From: WHSW01 sp035296705 | GTDB lineage: Bacteria > Actinomycetota > Thermoleophilia > Solirubrobacterales > 70-9 | Assembly: GCA_035296705.1 (NCBI GenBank) | Contig: DATHAL010000033.1 | Span: 1 to 31,704, forward strand | Direction: 5' to 3' | Length of the DNA: 31,704 nucleotides | Shown: one piece after another, positions 24,588 through 31,704 of the stretch | How positions within the stretch are numbered: the first letter of the stretch is position 1 | Layout of the letters: the number at the start of each line of letters is the position of its first letter | Notes under the pieces: generated by a model | Told to the model about the DNA's origin: nothing | The model's input: only the letters and a program-made list of their open reading frames with translations | Databases searched by the model: none | Program-made: the position numbers and the translations under genes

Positions 24588-25582
24588 TCCGCCCCTCCCC
24601 AGTCCACGATTCCCGCCCCCCACATGAGTCCCGCGCCGAAGGCGCCCACGACGACCTTGGAGCCGGGTCGCACGCGACCGTCGGCGATCGCCTCGTCGAG
24701 GGCGATCGGGACGCTAGCGGCCGAGGTGTTGCCGTAGCGGGCGAGCGAGTCGACCACCCGGTCGGCCGGCAGGCCCAGGCGCTCGCCGACCGCCGCGAGG
24801 ATGCGGCTGTTGGCCTGGTGATAGACGAAGAGGTCGATCTGCTCGAGCTCGAGGTCCGCCTCCGCGGTCACCTCGAGCGTCGCCTCGCAGAGCCGCGCGA
24901 CGGCCGCCCGGAACGTGGCGCGGCCGTCCATCCGGACCTTGCCTCCATGCGCGGCACTGACGTGCGTCGCACCCGCGCCGTCGGCGCGCAGGCGGATGGG
25001 CCCGATCGCTCCAGCTCCGCCGGGCACGACAACCACCGCGCCCGCTCCGTCGCCGAACAGCCCCGCCGTGCGCCGGTCGTCGAAGTCGAGGATGCGGCTC
25101 ATGAGGTCGGCGCCGATCACGAGCGAGCTGGCGACGCGGCCGGACTCGACCGAGGCGGCTCCGAGCTCGAGCGCGGCGAGGAATCCCGTGCAGGCGGCCC
25201 CGACGTCCATCGCGCCGGCTCGGTTCGCGCCGATGCGCTCGGCGACCAGTGGCGCGGCGTTCGGAAGCAGATCGTCGGGGGTCGAGGTCGCGACCAGCAC
25301 CTGGTCGATCTCCTCCGCCTCGACTCCCGCGCGTCCGAGCGCGACTGCTGCAGCGTCGGCCGCGAGCTCGACGAGCGTCGCGTCGGGCGCCGCGTGGCGA
25401 CGCTGGGCGATCCCCGTCCGCGTCGTGATCCAGGCGCCGTCGACGCCGAGCCGTGAGGCGATCTCCTCGTTGGCGACGACGCGCGGCGGGACCGCCCGCG
25501 CGACCGCGGCGATCCCGGGACGGCCACGGCGCTGCGCTGCGTCCGTGCGCGCGGTGAGCGGTGCGCCGGCGACGCTACGCAT
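24584..25582 (-). CDS. fabH: 3-oxoacyl-ACP synthase III
   Basis: A 332-residue initiating condensing enzyme joining acyl-CoA to malonyl-ACP. The catalytic residues are Cys131 (GAACTGFL), His255 (YHQANSRI) and Asn285 (RYGNTSAAS). The start ATG 25582 overlaps the end of fabD by 8 nt. About 20 basic residues precede the usual FabH beginning (IAAVARAVPPRVV), so the true start may be slightly internal. Its primer preference, straight or branched, cannot be read from sequence with confidence. Confidence 0.95.
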   Translation of the reverse strand: MRSVAGAPLTARTDAAQRRGRPGIAAVARAVPPRVVANEEIASRLGVDGAWITTRTGIAQRRHAAPDATLVELAADAAAVALGRAGVEAEEIDQVLVATSTPDDLLPNAAPLVAERIGANRAGAMDVGAACTGFLAALELGAASVESGRVASSLVIGADLMSRILDFDDRRTAGLFGDGAGAVVVVPGGAGAIGPIRLRADGAGATHVSAAHGGKVRMDGRATFRAAVARLCEATLEVTAEADLELEQIDLFVYHQANSRILAAVGERLGLPADRVVDSLARYGNTSAASVPIALDEAIADGRVRPGSKVVVGAFGAGLMWGAGIVDWGGAE

Positions 25583-26450
25583 GGGCCACCTCCAGCCGGT
25601 CGCCGACGATCGCCTCGACGTCGTCGAGGGTCCGGCGGACGAGCCCGGCGAGGACCTTCCCCGGTCCGGCGTCGAGGAAGCTCCGCGCGCCGTCCGCATG
25701 CAAACGCTCGAGGACGGCGACCCAGCAGACCGGGCTGACGAGCGCCGCCACGAGGAGCTCGCGCGGGTCGTCCTCGAACGGCGCGCCGCTGACGGACGAG
25801 ATCACCGTCGCATCGGTGACCCGGAAGTCGACCTCGGCGAGCTCGGCGCGAAGCGGCGCGAGCGCCGGCTCCATGGCGGGCGAATGGAACGCGCCCGTCA
25901 CCGAGAGCCGCTTCGCGCGCAGGCCGAGCTCGCGCGCCCCGGAGCGCGCCGCGTCGATCCCCGGCTCTGGGCCGGTAAGCACGTACTGGCCGGGCGAGTT
26001 CTCGTTTGCGAGGGCGAGGCCGAACCGATCCGCGAGAGCGAGCGCCTCGTCGCGGTCGCCGCCCACGGCCAGCATCCCTCCGGGAGCCGCCGCGCGCGCC
26101 GCCTCCTGCATCAGCCTTCCGCGGGCGGCGGCAATGCGCAGGCCGTCGAGATCGTCCACCGCACCCGCGGCGGCAAGCGCCGCGACCTCGCCGAGCGAGT
26201 GGCCGGCGTAGAGGCTCGAGCGCGGCCGGCCGAGGCGCTCGAACGCCGCGATCGAGGCGCAGTAGATCGCGGGCTGGTCGAAGCCCGTCCCCTGACCAAG
26301 CCGCTCCAGCGGGTCGACGCCGACCAGCTGAGTCGCGAGCTCCGCGAGGTCGGGGCGCAGCTCGCGAACGACGCCAGCGTCGATCGCGTCGCCGACGCCC
26401 TGCCCCGGGAACAGGATCGCGGTCGATTCGAGGGTCTGCCGCTCCGTCAT
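25575..26450 (-). CDS. fabD: Malonyl-CoA:ACP transacylase
   Basis: A 291-residue acyltransferase loading malonyl onto the carrier protein. The nucleophile Ser85 lies in YAGHSLGEVAAL, a conserved Arg at 112 binds the malonyl carboxylate, and His189 is in TGAFHSPAM. FPGQGVG marks the N-terminus. ATG 26450 is preferred over the GTG at 26474 because AGGTG stands 8 nt ahead. It is the first gene of the fatty acid operon, 95 nt downstream of the response-regulator stop. Confidence 0.96.
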   Translation of the reverse strand: MTERQTLESTAILFPGQGVGDAIDAGVVRELRPDLAELATQLVGVDPLERLGQGTGFDQPAIYCASIAAFERLGRPRSSLYAGHSLGEVAALAAAGAVDDLDGLRIAAARGRLMQEAARAAAPGGMLAVGGDRDEALALADRFGLALANENSPGQYVLTGPEPGIDAARSGARELGLRAKRLSVTGAFHSPAMEPALAPLRAELAEVDFRVTDATVISSVSGAPFEDDPRELLVAALVSPVCWVAVLERLHADGARSFLDAGPGKVLAGLVRRTLDDVEAIVGDRLEVAHA

Positions 26451-26503
26451 CTCCGACACACCTACCGCGGTCACGAGGGGCGGTTAAGCCGATCGCGCGT
26501 TCA

Positions 26504-26521
26504 ACCCCCCATCCGGGGGGT
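26504..26521. terminator. GC hairpin between regulator gene and fabD
   Basis: ACCCCCC-ATCC-GGGGGGT forms a perfect 7-bp stem with a four-base loop, between the regulator stop (26545) and fabD. No T-run follows on either strand, so it may be a weak terminator or an attenuator or regulator site rather than a classical intrinsic terminator. Confidence 0.4.
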
Positions 26522-26544
26522 CGACGAGCGAAGTATCGGGGGGG

Positions 26545-27147
26545 TCAGCGGGTGAGCCCGAGCCGCTCCGCGCGCCGGGCGGCCTCCGCGCGGTTCTTCA
26601 CGCCGAGCTTGCGGTAGAGCGCGCTCGCGTGCTCCTTGACGGTGTGAGGCGAGAGGAAGAGCCGCTCCGCGATCTCGCGGTTGGTGGCTCCGGCGGCGAT
26701 CAGGGTGAGCACCTCGCGCTCCCGCTTCGAGAGTGGCGTCGACGGCGCCTCCTCCTGGCGCCCGAAGACGGTCATTCCCTTGCCGACCATCCGAACCGCC
26801 ATCGCGACCTCGTCCGCGCTCCAGTCCTTGGAGACGAAGCCCGACGCGCCCGCCGTGCGCGCCGCCTGGGGCGAGATCCAGCCGACGCCGGAGATCAGCA
26901 ACACCCGCGTCTTGGGGGAGGCGGTGCGGATCGCCTCGCAGAGCTCGGCGCCCGAGCGCTCGCCGAGGAAGAGGTCGACGAGCGCCACGTGCGGCCGATG
27001 CTTCTCGGCGGCGGCGACCGCCTCCTCTGGGTCCGAGGCGAGGACGCAGCGCTCGACCCAGCGCTGCCGCCCGAGCAGGACCTTGAACCCCCATTGGACG
27101 ACCGCGTGGTCATCGACGATCAGGACTCGAAGCGCCTCCTCAGGCAC
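26545..27147 (-). CDS. Response regulator, NarL/LuxR type
   Basis: A 200-residue two-domain regulator. The receiver has acidic residues in VLIVDDH, phospho-acceptor Asp58 (HVALVDLFLG) and conserved Lys107 (GFVSKDW). The LuxR-type DNA-binding domain has LSKREREVLTLIAAGATNRE and SPHTVKEHASALYRKLGV. GTG 27147 is chosen since the frame gives a full receiver and overlaps the end of the kinase gene by 8 nt. It and the kinase form a two-component pair transcribed towards the fatty acid operon. Confidence 0.93.
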   Translation of the reverse strand: MPEEALRVLIVDDHAVVQWGFKVLLGRQRWVERCVLASDPEEAVAAAEKHRPHVALVDLFLGERSGAELCEAIRTASPKTRVLLISGVGWISPQAARTAGASGFVSKDWSADEVAMAVRMVGKGMTVFGRQEEAPSTPLSKREREVLTLIAAGATNREIAERLFLSPHTVKEHASALYRKLGVKNRAEAARRAERLGLTR

Positions 27148-28288
27148 GGAGCACGCTCTCGACGTCGCTTGCCGGCAGCACGAGCCGCACCCGCCACTCG
27201 CCGCCCTCGGGGCCGTACTCGAGCATCCCGCCGCGCTGCAGCGATTCGTAGGAGGCGAGCCGCAAGCCCAGCCCAGAGGCGGGGGTGGGAGGGCCGCCGA
27301 GGCCGTCGTTTCTGACCTCGAGCGCAAAGGCCCCGTCGACCCTGCCGATCCAGACGCGCACCTCGGTCGGCCGCGCGTGCTTCTCGGCGTTTCGAAGCGC
27401 CTCGCCGAGCACCGACACCGCAAGCGGCTCGAGCCCCTCCGGGACGGCCGTCTCGTCCTCCCACTCGACGCGGAGCGGCAGCGACTTGTATTGGCGCCCG
27501 AGCCGGCGCAGCTCGTCGCGAAGTGTGGTCCGCGAGGGCTCGGACGTCGGTTCGAGCGAGCGGTCGAGCGCCGCCCGCAGCTCGCCGAGCGCCGCCTCGA
27601 TCTCAGCGGCGGCCCGCTCGGCGTCGTCGGCGCTCAGCTCGCGGCCCGACCCTAGCACCATCGAGACGCCGAACAGCCGCTGCATGACGCTCTCGTGGAC
27701 CTCGCGCGCGAGCTCGATGCGCTCGAGCAGGAGCGCGTCGCGCTCCCGCTGGGTGGCGGCCTGGCGAACCGTGGTCGCGAGCGCCGCGGTGCGCCCGAGC
27801 GCGTGCAGCGTCCAGCGCTCGTCGTCGGACAGCTCGAGCGGCTTGCCGTGCCGCTCGGCGAAGATCACGCCGAGGGGCCGTCCCGCGGCGGCCACCGGCG
27901 TGCACGTGATGCCGACGACGCTCGGCAGCGCCGCGTAGCGGTCCGGGACATGGCCGGGCAGCGAGTCGACCGCGATCACGTCGTCCTCCGCGAACGCACG
28001 CTGTGCGATCGGCGTCTCCTCGATGTTCCCGTAGACGTGGTTGAGGAGCTCCGGGTCGACGCCGAAGCTGCCGACGGGGACGACGAGCCGGCGCGCCGGG
28101 TCGTAGAGAACCAGCACGGCGCGCTCCATCGAGGTCAGCGTGCAGGCCGCCTCGCAGATTCGGTCGTGGAACGGGTCCGATTCCCCCGACGCCGCGTCTC
28201 CGAGCTCGAACATCAGCCGCACCACGGCGTCGAGCGCCTCGCCCGAGATCGTCTGCGGTCGCCCGCTCACGCCTCGGGCTATCCCCAC
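27140..28288 (-). CDS. Sensor histidine kinase, GAF and HisKA_3 type
   Basis: A 382-residue kinase with a GAF-like domain in about residues 35-170 (ERAVLVLYDPARRLVV, GVIFAERHGKPLELSDDE) and no membrane helix, so it senses something in the cytoplasm. The phospho-acceptor is His198 (AREVHESVMQRLFG), typical of NarX/DegS-type kinases. The ATPase has N box ALRNAEKHA and G box ASGLGLR. GTG 28288 is assumed; GTG 28270 is a possible shorter start. It overlaps the regulator gene by 8 nt. Confidence 0.9.
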   Translation of the reverse strand: MGIARGVSGRPQTISGEALDAVVRLMFELGDAASGESDPFHDRICEAACTLTSMERAVLVLYDPARRLVVPVGSFGVDPELLNHVYGNIEETPIAQRAFAEDDVIAVDSLPGHVPDRYAALPSVVGITCTPVAAAGRPLGVIFAERHGKPLELSDDERWTLHALGRTAALATTVRQAATQRERDALLLERIELAREVHESVMQRLFGVSMVLGSGRELSADDAERAAAEIEAALGELRAALDRSLEPTSEPSRTTLRDELRRLGRQYKSLPLRVEWEDETAVPEGLEPLAVSVLGEALRNAEKHARPTEVRVWIGRVDGAFALEVRNDGLGGPPTPASGLGLRLASYESLQRGGMLEYGPEGGEWRVRLVLPASDVESVLRA

Positions 28289-28452
28289 GGGGACGGCGAG
28301 GTTACGCGCCGGCGGCCAGAACCGACCGATCGGCGGGCGCGCGCACCGACCGATCGATCACAACCCGTGCGTGTACGGCAGGCCGCACCGCGGAGACGCC
28401 GACCAGCCGTACCGGCGCGGCCGCGTCGACCTGCGAGGATCGAACGTGGGTT
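28289..28452. promoter_or_regulatory. Divergent promoter region with a 12-bp direct repeat
   Basis: The region separates the kinase gene (minus) from the ABC exporter (plus). ACCGACCGATCG occurs twice exactly, at 28321-28332 and 28345-28356, start to start 24 bp. A shorter inverted pair, GTACGGC (28373-28379) and GCCGTAC (28406-28412), lies nearer the exporter. These are candidate regulator sites; the binding protein is unknown. Confidence 0.45.
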
Positions 28453-29454
28453 ATGGCGACGAACTCGAGCGCAGGGCTCGCGATTGAGGCATCGGGGCTG
28501 GTCAAGGATTTCGGCACGACGCGAGCCGTCGACGGCGTCGACCTCGCCGTCCGCCGTGGCTCGGTGTACGGCGTTCTCGGGCCGAACGGCGCTGGCAAGA
28601 CCACCACGATCCGGATGCTGGCGACGCTGCTTCGGCCCGACGCGGGCGAGGCCCGGGTGCTCGGTCGCGACATCGTCTCCGAAGCGGACGCGGTACGCGA
28701 GCTCGTCAGCCTCACCGGCCAGCTGGCGTCGGTGGACGAGGACCTCACGGGGCGCGAGAACCTGATCCTCCTCGGGCTGCTGCTCGGCCTCAAGCGCACT
28801 GCGGCGAAGGTGCGGGCCGCGGAGCTGCTCGAAGCTTTCGGGCTCACCGAGGCGGCGGGGCGGCTGGTCAAGAACTACTCCGGCGGCATGCGGCGGCGCC
28901 TCGACATCGCGGCGAGCATCGTCGTCACCCCGCAGGTGATGTTCCTCGACGAGCCCACGACCGGGCTCGACCCGCGCTCTCGCAACCAGGTCTGGGACAT
29001 CGTCCGGGCGCTGACGGGCGAGGGCGCGACGATCCTGCTCTGCACCCAGTACCTCGACGAGGCAGATCAGCTCGCGGACGGAATCGCGGTGATCGACCAG
29101 GGGAAGGTGATCGCCGAGGGGACGCCCGCGCAGCTCAAGGCCTCGGTCGGCTCGGGCGCGCTCCGCATCAGGCTGCTCGACCCCGAGCAGCGCCCGCAGG
29201 CCGAGCGCGTCCTCGCCGGCGAGCTCGACTCGGTGCACCTGGAGCCCGACCCGGCGGCGCTCTCGTCGGGATGCGCCAGCACCGAGCGTGCGGTCGAGGC
29301 CGTGGGCGCGCTCAACCGCGCCGGAATCGCGGTCGCCGATTTCTCGGTCGGCCAGCCGAGCCTCGACGAGGTCTTCCTGGCGCTCACGGGCCACCCCGCC
29401 GAGGAGGAGACGATCTCGGAGCAGGCGGCGATCGAGGAGGAGCAGGCCGCATGA
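28453..29454 (+). CDS. ABC transporter ATP-binding protein, DrrA-like
   Basis: A 333-residue ATPase of the DrrA (drug or lipid exporter) subgroup. Walker A is GPNGAGKTT at residue 43, the signature is NYSGGMRRRLDIAA, Walker B is MFLDEPTTGLD, and TGQLASVDEDLTGRENL is a DrrA-family hallmark. The C-terminal 100 residues form the extended domain common to these exporters and end in an acidic tail. ATG 28453 is taken as the start. Its stop overlaps the permease start by 4 nt (ATGA). The substrate is unknown; doxorubicin-type resistance is only a family name. Confidence 0.93.
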   Translation: MATNSSAGLAIEASGLVKDFGTTRAVDGVDLAVRRGSVYGVLGPNGAGKTTTIRMLATLLRPDAGEARVLGRDIVSEADAVRELVSLTGQLASVDEDLTGRENLILLGLLLGLKRTAAKVRAAELLEAFGLTEAAGRLVKNYSGGMRRRLDIAASIVVTPQVMFLDEPTTGLDPRSRNQVWDIVRALTGEGATILLCTQYLDEADQLADGIAVIDQGKVIAEGTPAQLKASVGSGALRIRLLDPEQRPQAERVLAGELDSVHLEPDPAALSSGCASTERAVEAVGALNRAGIAVADFSVGQPSLDEVFLALTGHPAEEETISEQAAIEEEQAA

Positions 29455-30299
29455 GCACGCCGCCGACCACTGCAGGGCGGGCGACGCAGTCCGCCGAGGC
29501 CGAGGCGCTTCGCAAGGCGCTCTCCTCGACCCCTAGGCCGCCGCGCGCGAATGCCGTCTCCGCCGCGCTCGCCTTCGGCTGGCGCGGGATGCTCAAGGTC
29601 AAGCACGTACCCGAGCAGCTCCTCGACGTGACGATCACGCCGGTGATGTTCGTGCTCATGTTCACCTACCTGTTCGGCGGCGCGATCGCCGGCTCGACCG
29701 GGGCGTACCTCGACTACATCCTCCCCGGCATCCTCGTCATGTCGGTTCTGTTCACGACCGTCTACTCCGGGGTGGCGCTGAACACGGACCTCACAAAGGG
29801 TGTCGTCGACCGCTTCCGCTCGCTGCCGATCTGGCGCCCCGCGCCGCTGGTTGGTGCGCTGCTCGGCGACAGCGTCCGCTACGTACTCGCCGGAACGGTG
29901 ATCATCGTCCTCGGCGTGATCCTCGGTTTCCGCCCCGGCGCCGGGGTCGGCGGCGCGGTCGCGGCGCTCGCGCTGGTGGTCGTGTTCGCGTTCGGACTCT
30001 CGTGGGTGTTCACGACGATGGGGCTTCTGCTGCGCTCGCCGAACGCGGTCATGAACGCCGGGTTCATGAGCATCTTCCCGCTCACCTTCCTCAGCAACGT
30101 CTTCGTCGACCCGGACACGCTGCCGGCCGGCCTCGAGGCGTTCGTGAACGTGAACCCGATCTCGATCCTGGCCGATGCCTCGCGCGGGCTCATGGAGGGC
30201 TCGGCCGACGCGACCGACATCCTGGTGGTGCTCGGGGTCGCCGCCGCGCTCACCGCCGTCTTCGCCCCGCTGACGACGCGCCTCTACCGCAGCCGGTAG
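29451..30299 (+). CDS. ABC-2 type transporter permease
   Basis: A 282-residue permease with about six membrane helices, starting after a cytoplasmic N-terminus of some 45 residues. The pattern LLDVTITPVMFVLMFTYLFGG, then LPGILVMSVLFTTVYSGVAL, FRSLPIWRPAPLVG and PLTFLSNVFVDPDTLP is typical of the ABC-2/DrrB family. It is translationally coupled to the ATPase gene and should form the exporter with it. It converges on the EamA-type gene with 11 nt between stops. Confidence 0.92.
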   Translation: MSTPPTTAGRATQSAEAEALRKALSSTPRPPRANAVSAALAFGWRGMLKVKHVPEQLLDVTITPVMFVLMFTYLFGGAIAGSTGAYLDYILPGILVMSVLFTTVYSGVALNTDLTKGVVDRFRSLPIWRPAPLVGALLGDSVRYVLAGTVIIVLGVILGFRPGAGVGGAVAALALVVVFAFGLSWVFTTMGLLLRSPNAVMNAGFMSIFPLTFLSNVFVDPDTLPAGLEAFVNVNPISILADASRGLMEGSADATDILVVLGVAAALTAVFAPLTTRLYRSR

Positions 30300-30310
30300 C
30301 GGCTCACGGT

Positions 30311-31123
30311 CTAGGCGCTCAGCAGCGCGACGCCGGCGACGACAGCGGCGCTCGCGAACACCCGCCGCGCGCCGAAGCGCTCCTTGAAGACGAGCGCGCC
30401 GATCAGGGCCGCGACGATCACGCTCGTCTCCCGCAGCGCCGCGACCCCGCCGAGCTTCGCGTGGTACTGCGCCCAGATCACGATCCCGTAGCCGGCGATA
30501 GCGAGCAGAGCCACGACAAGGGCCCGGCGCCAATGCCGCACCGCGGCCCGCATCCGCCCGCCGACGTAGGCCGCGGTGACGACGGTCTCGCCGCTGAACA
30601 GCCAGACGCTGTAAGCGAGGACATCGTCGGCGTGGCGCACCCCAATCCCGTCGACCGCGCTGTAGCTCGCGATCATCACTCCGGTCGCCACCGCCAGCGC
30701 GACCGCGGCCCGCTCGTGGAGGCGGGGGCGGCCCGCGAGCAGCGCGAGGCCGCATGAGATCACGACGATCCCGGCAAGCTCTCGAGCGTCCGGGAGCTCG
30801 GAGATCGCGACCGCGGCGATCACCGCGACCAGGAGCGGCGAGAGCCCGCGCGCGATCGGGTAGACCTGGTTGAACTCGCCGACCGCATAGGAGCGCGTGA
30901 AGAGCAGGTTGTAGACGAGGTGGAGCGCGACCGACGCGGCGACGAACGGCAGCGCCTCGGCCACTGGAACGACGAACGGCGCCGCGACGAGCAGGGGTAG
31001 GGCGATGACGGCGCCGCCGAGTGCGAACACCTCGAGCCGCTCGTCAACCGGCTTCAGCAGCGCGTTCCAGCTCGCGTGGAGGACCGCGGCGACGAGGACC
31101 AGGCCGACGACGTCGAGCGCCAT
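30311..31123 (-). CDS. EamA/DMT-type transporter
   Basis: A 270-residue polytopic protein with about ten hydrophobic helices in two similar halves, the drug/metabolite transporter layout. ASWNALLKP near the N-terminus and FTRSYAVGEFNQVYPIARGLSPLLVA are characteristic, as is SVIVAALIGALVFKERFG in the second half. Substrates of this group vary and none can be assigned. ATG 31123 follows TAGGTT by 6 nt, another leaderless arrangement. Confidence 0.88.
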   Translation of the reverse strand: MALDVVGLVLVAAVLHASWNALLKPVDERLEVFALGGAVIALPLLVAAPFVVPVAEALPFVAASVALHLVYNLLFTRSYAVGEFNQVYPIARGLSPLLVAVIAAVAISELPDARELAGIVVISCGLALLAGRPRLHERAAVALAVATGVMIASYSAVDGIGVRHADDVLAYSVWLFSGETVVTAAYVGGRMRAAVRHWRRALVVALLAIAGYGIVIWAQYHAKLGGVAALRETSVIVAALIGALVFKERFGARRVFASAAVVAGVALLSA

Positions 31124-31129
31124 CGCCGC

Positions 31130-31135
31130 AACCTA
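31130..31135 (-). promoter_or_regulatory. -10 box of the EamA-type gene (leaderless)
   Basis: The minus strand reads TAGGTT, 6 nt, then ATG 31123. It lies between the stop of the preceding kinase gene and the transporter start. Confidence 0.5.
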
Positions 31136-31145
31136 ATCGGGGAAC

Positions 31146-31704
31146 TCAGCCTGGGGCGAGCGGGATCCGGGCCGCGACGACGGTGCCGGACCCGGGCGCG
31201 CTCTCGATCGAGAGCGTTCCGCCGAGCGCGTTCACCCGGTCGGCGAGGCCGCGCAGGCCCGAGCCTGAACCGTCGGCGCCCCCGACGCCATCGTCCCGGA
31301 CCGTGGCCCTGAGCCAGCCGTCGGAGGCTCGGACCTCGACCTCGACCCGCTCGCAGCGTGCGTGCCTGGCGACGTTCGTGAGCGCCTCCGCGACGAGGAA
31401 GTACACGGTCGTCTCGACCGCCGGTGACAGGGCCTCGCACCCGCTGACCGCGACGTCGACCGGGACCGGCGCACGACTCGAGAGCGACTCGAGCGCCGCG
31501 GGCAGCCCACGATCCGTGAGCACGCTCGGATGGATGCCGCGGGCGAGCTCCCGCAGCTCCGCGAGCGCCTGGTCGAGCTCGGCGCGGGCCGAGTCGAGCC
31601 CGCCGGCCGCCTGCGGATCCGCCTCGAGCCGATCGCGCAGGAGTCTCAGCTCGAGCGCGAGCGAGACGAGGCGCTGCTGCGCTCCGTCGTGGAGGTCGCG
31701 CTCG
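31146..31704 (-). CDS. Sensor histidine kinase, HisKA_3 type (5' end outside window)
   Basis: The last 185 or so residues of a NarL-associated sensor kinase; the gene begins right of the window. The first visible residues are ERDLHDGAQQRLVSLALEL, containing the phospho-acceptor His. LRELARGIHPSVLTDRGL, the N box ALTNVARHA and the G boxes DDGVGG and GSGLRGLADRV complete the ATPase domain. It is distinct from the kinase at 27140 (different linker and no visible GAF). Its partner regulator may lie outside the window. Confidence 0.92.
   Translation of the reverse strand, partial: ERDLHDGAQQRLVSLALELRLLRDRLEADPQAAGGLDSARAELDQALAELRELARGIHPSVLTDRGLPAALESLSSRAPVPVDVAVSGCEALSPAVETTVYFLVAEALTNVARHARCERVEVEVRASDGWLRATVRDDGVGGADGSGSGLRGLADRVNALGGTLSIESAPGSGTVVAARIPLAPG

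Noticed and set aside
28373..28412. GTACGGC/GCCGTAC inverted pair as an exporter operator
   Set aside because: Seven-base arms 26 nt apart are expected by chance in GC-rich DNA; recorded only as part of the divergent region.

Overview
This GC-rich window looks like chromosomal DNA from a deep-branching actinobacterium, most plausibly class Thermoleophilia (Solirubrobacterales/Gaiellales). The basis is gene content, an InhA-like enoyl reductase, frequent GTG/TTG starts, and many start codons lying 6-9 nt after a TANNNT-type -10 box, as in leaderless actinobacterial transcripts. The lineage is inferred; there is no rRNA to fix it.

Layout. 1-1025: a tyrosine-recombinase integrase gene running off the left edge, reading away from a tRNA-Ser(CGA) whose 3' end it faces; this is probably one boundary of an integrated element. 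1072-2124: ytoQ, an apt gene damaged by an internal deletion, and tRNA-Ser(GGA). 2201-4604: two tandem NTF2/SnoaL-like genes behind a secreted beta-rich protein. 4808-6908: tadA, a universal stress protein, a 28-residue membrane peptide and a phosphotriesterase-like hydrolase. 6916-11260: one very large signalling gene (zinc ribbon, Ser/Thr kinase, AAA ATPase, TPR-like repeats, class III cyclase) broken by four single-base frameshifts. 11319-16085: cyclophilin, a decayed AbiEi-like/DUF559 gene with an operator-like repeat cluster, a YpfJ-type metalloprotease, a small conserved-looking protein, rlmN and a D-2-hydroxyacid dehydrogenase. 16087-18857: fatty acid desaturase, chromate transporter and an SRPBCC protein.

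18861-26450 is the centrepiece: a tightly coupled minus-strand fatty acid synthase II operon, in transcription order fabD-fabH-fabG-acpP-fabF-accD-SGNH hydrolase-maoC-fabI. Most junctions overlap by 1-8 nt. No FabZ is present; the MaoC hot-dog protein is the natural candidate for the dehydratase, and an SGNH hydrolase is embedded between carboxylase and dehydratase. A two-component system (GAF/HisKA_3 kinase plus NarL-type regulator) lies directly upstream on the same strand and may control it (inference).

28453-31704: a DrrAB-type ABC exporter, an EamA-type transporter and the C-terminal part of another histidine kinase.

Two themes cut across the window. First genes of transcription units often appear leaderless, while genes inside operons have Shine-Dalgarno sequences or stop/start overlaps. 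Six convergent gene pairs have stop codons overlapping or separated by at most 11 nt, leaving no intergenic room for terminators. Broken genes (apt, the kinase-cyclase gene, the AbiEi-like gene) all lie in the left 13 kb; the right 19 kb reads cleanly.
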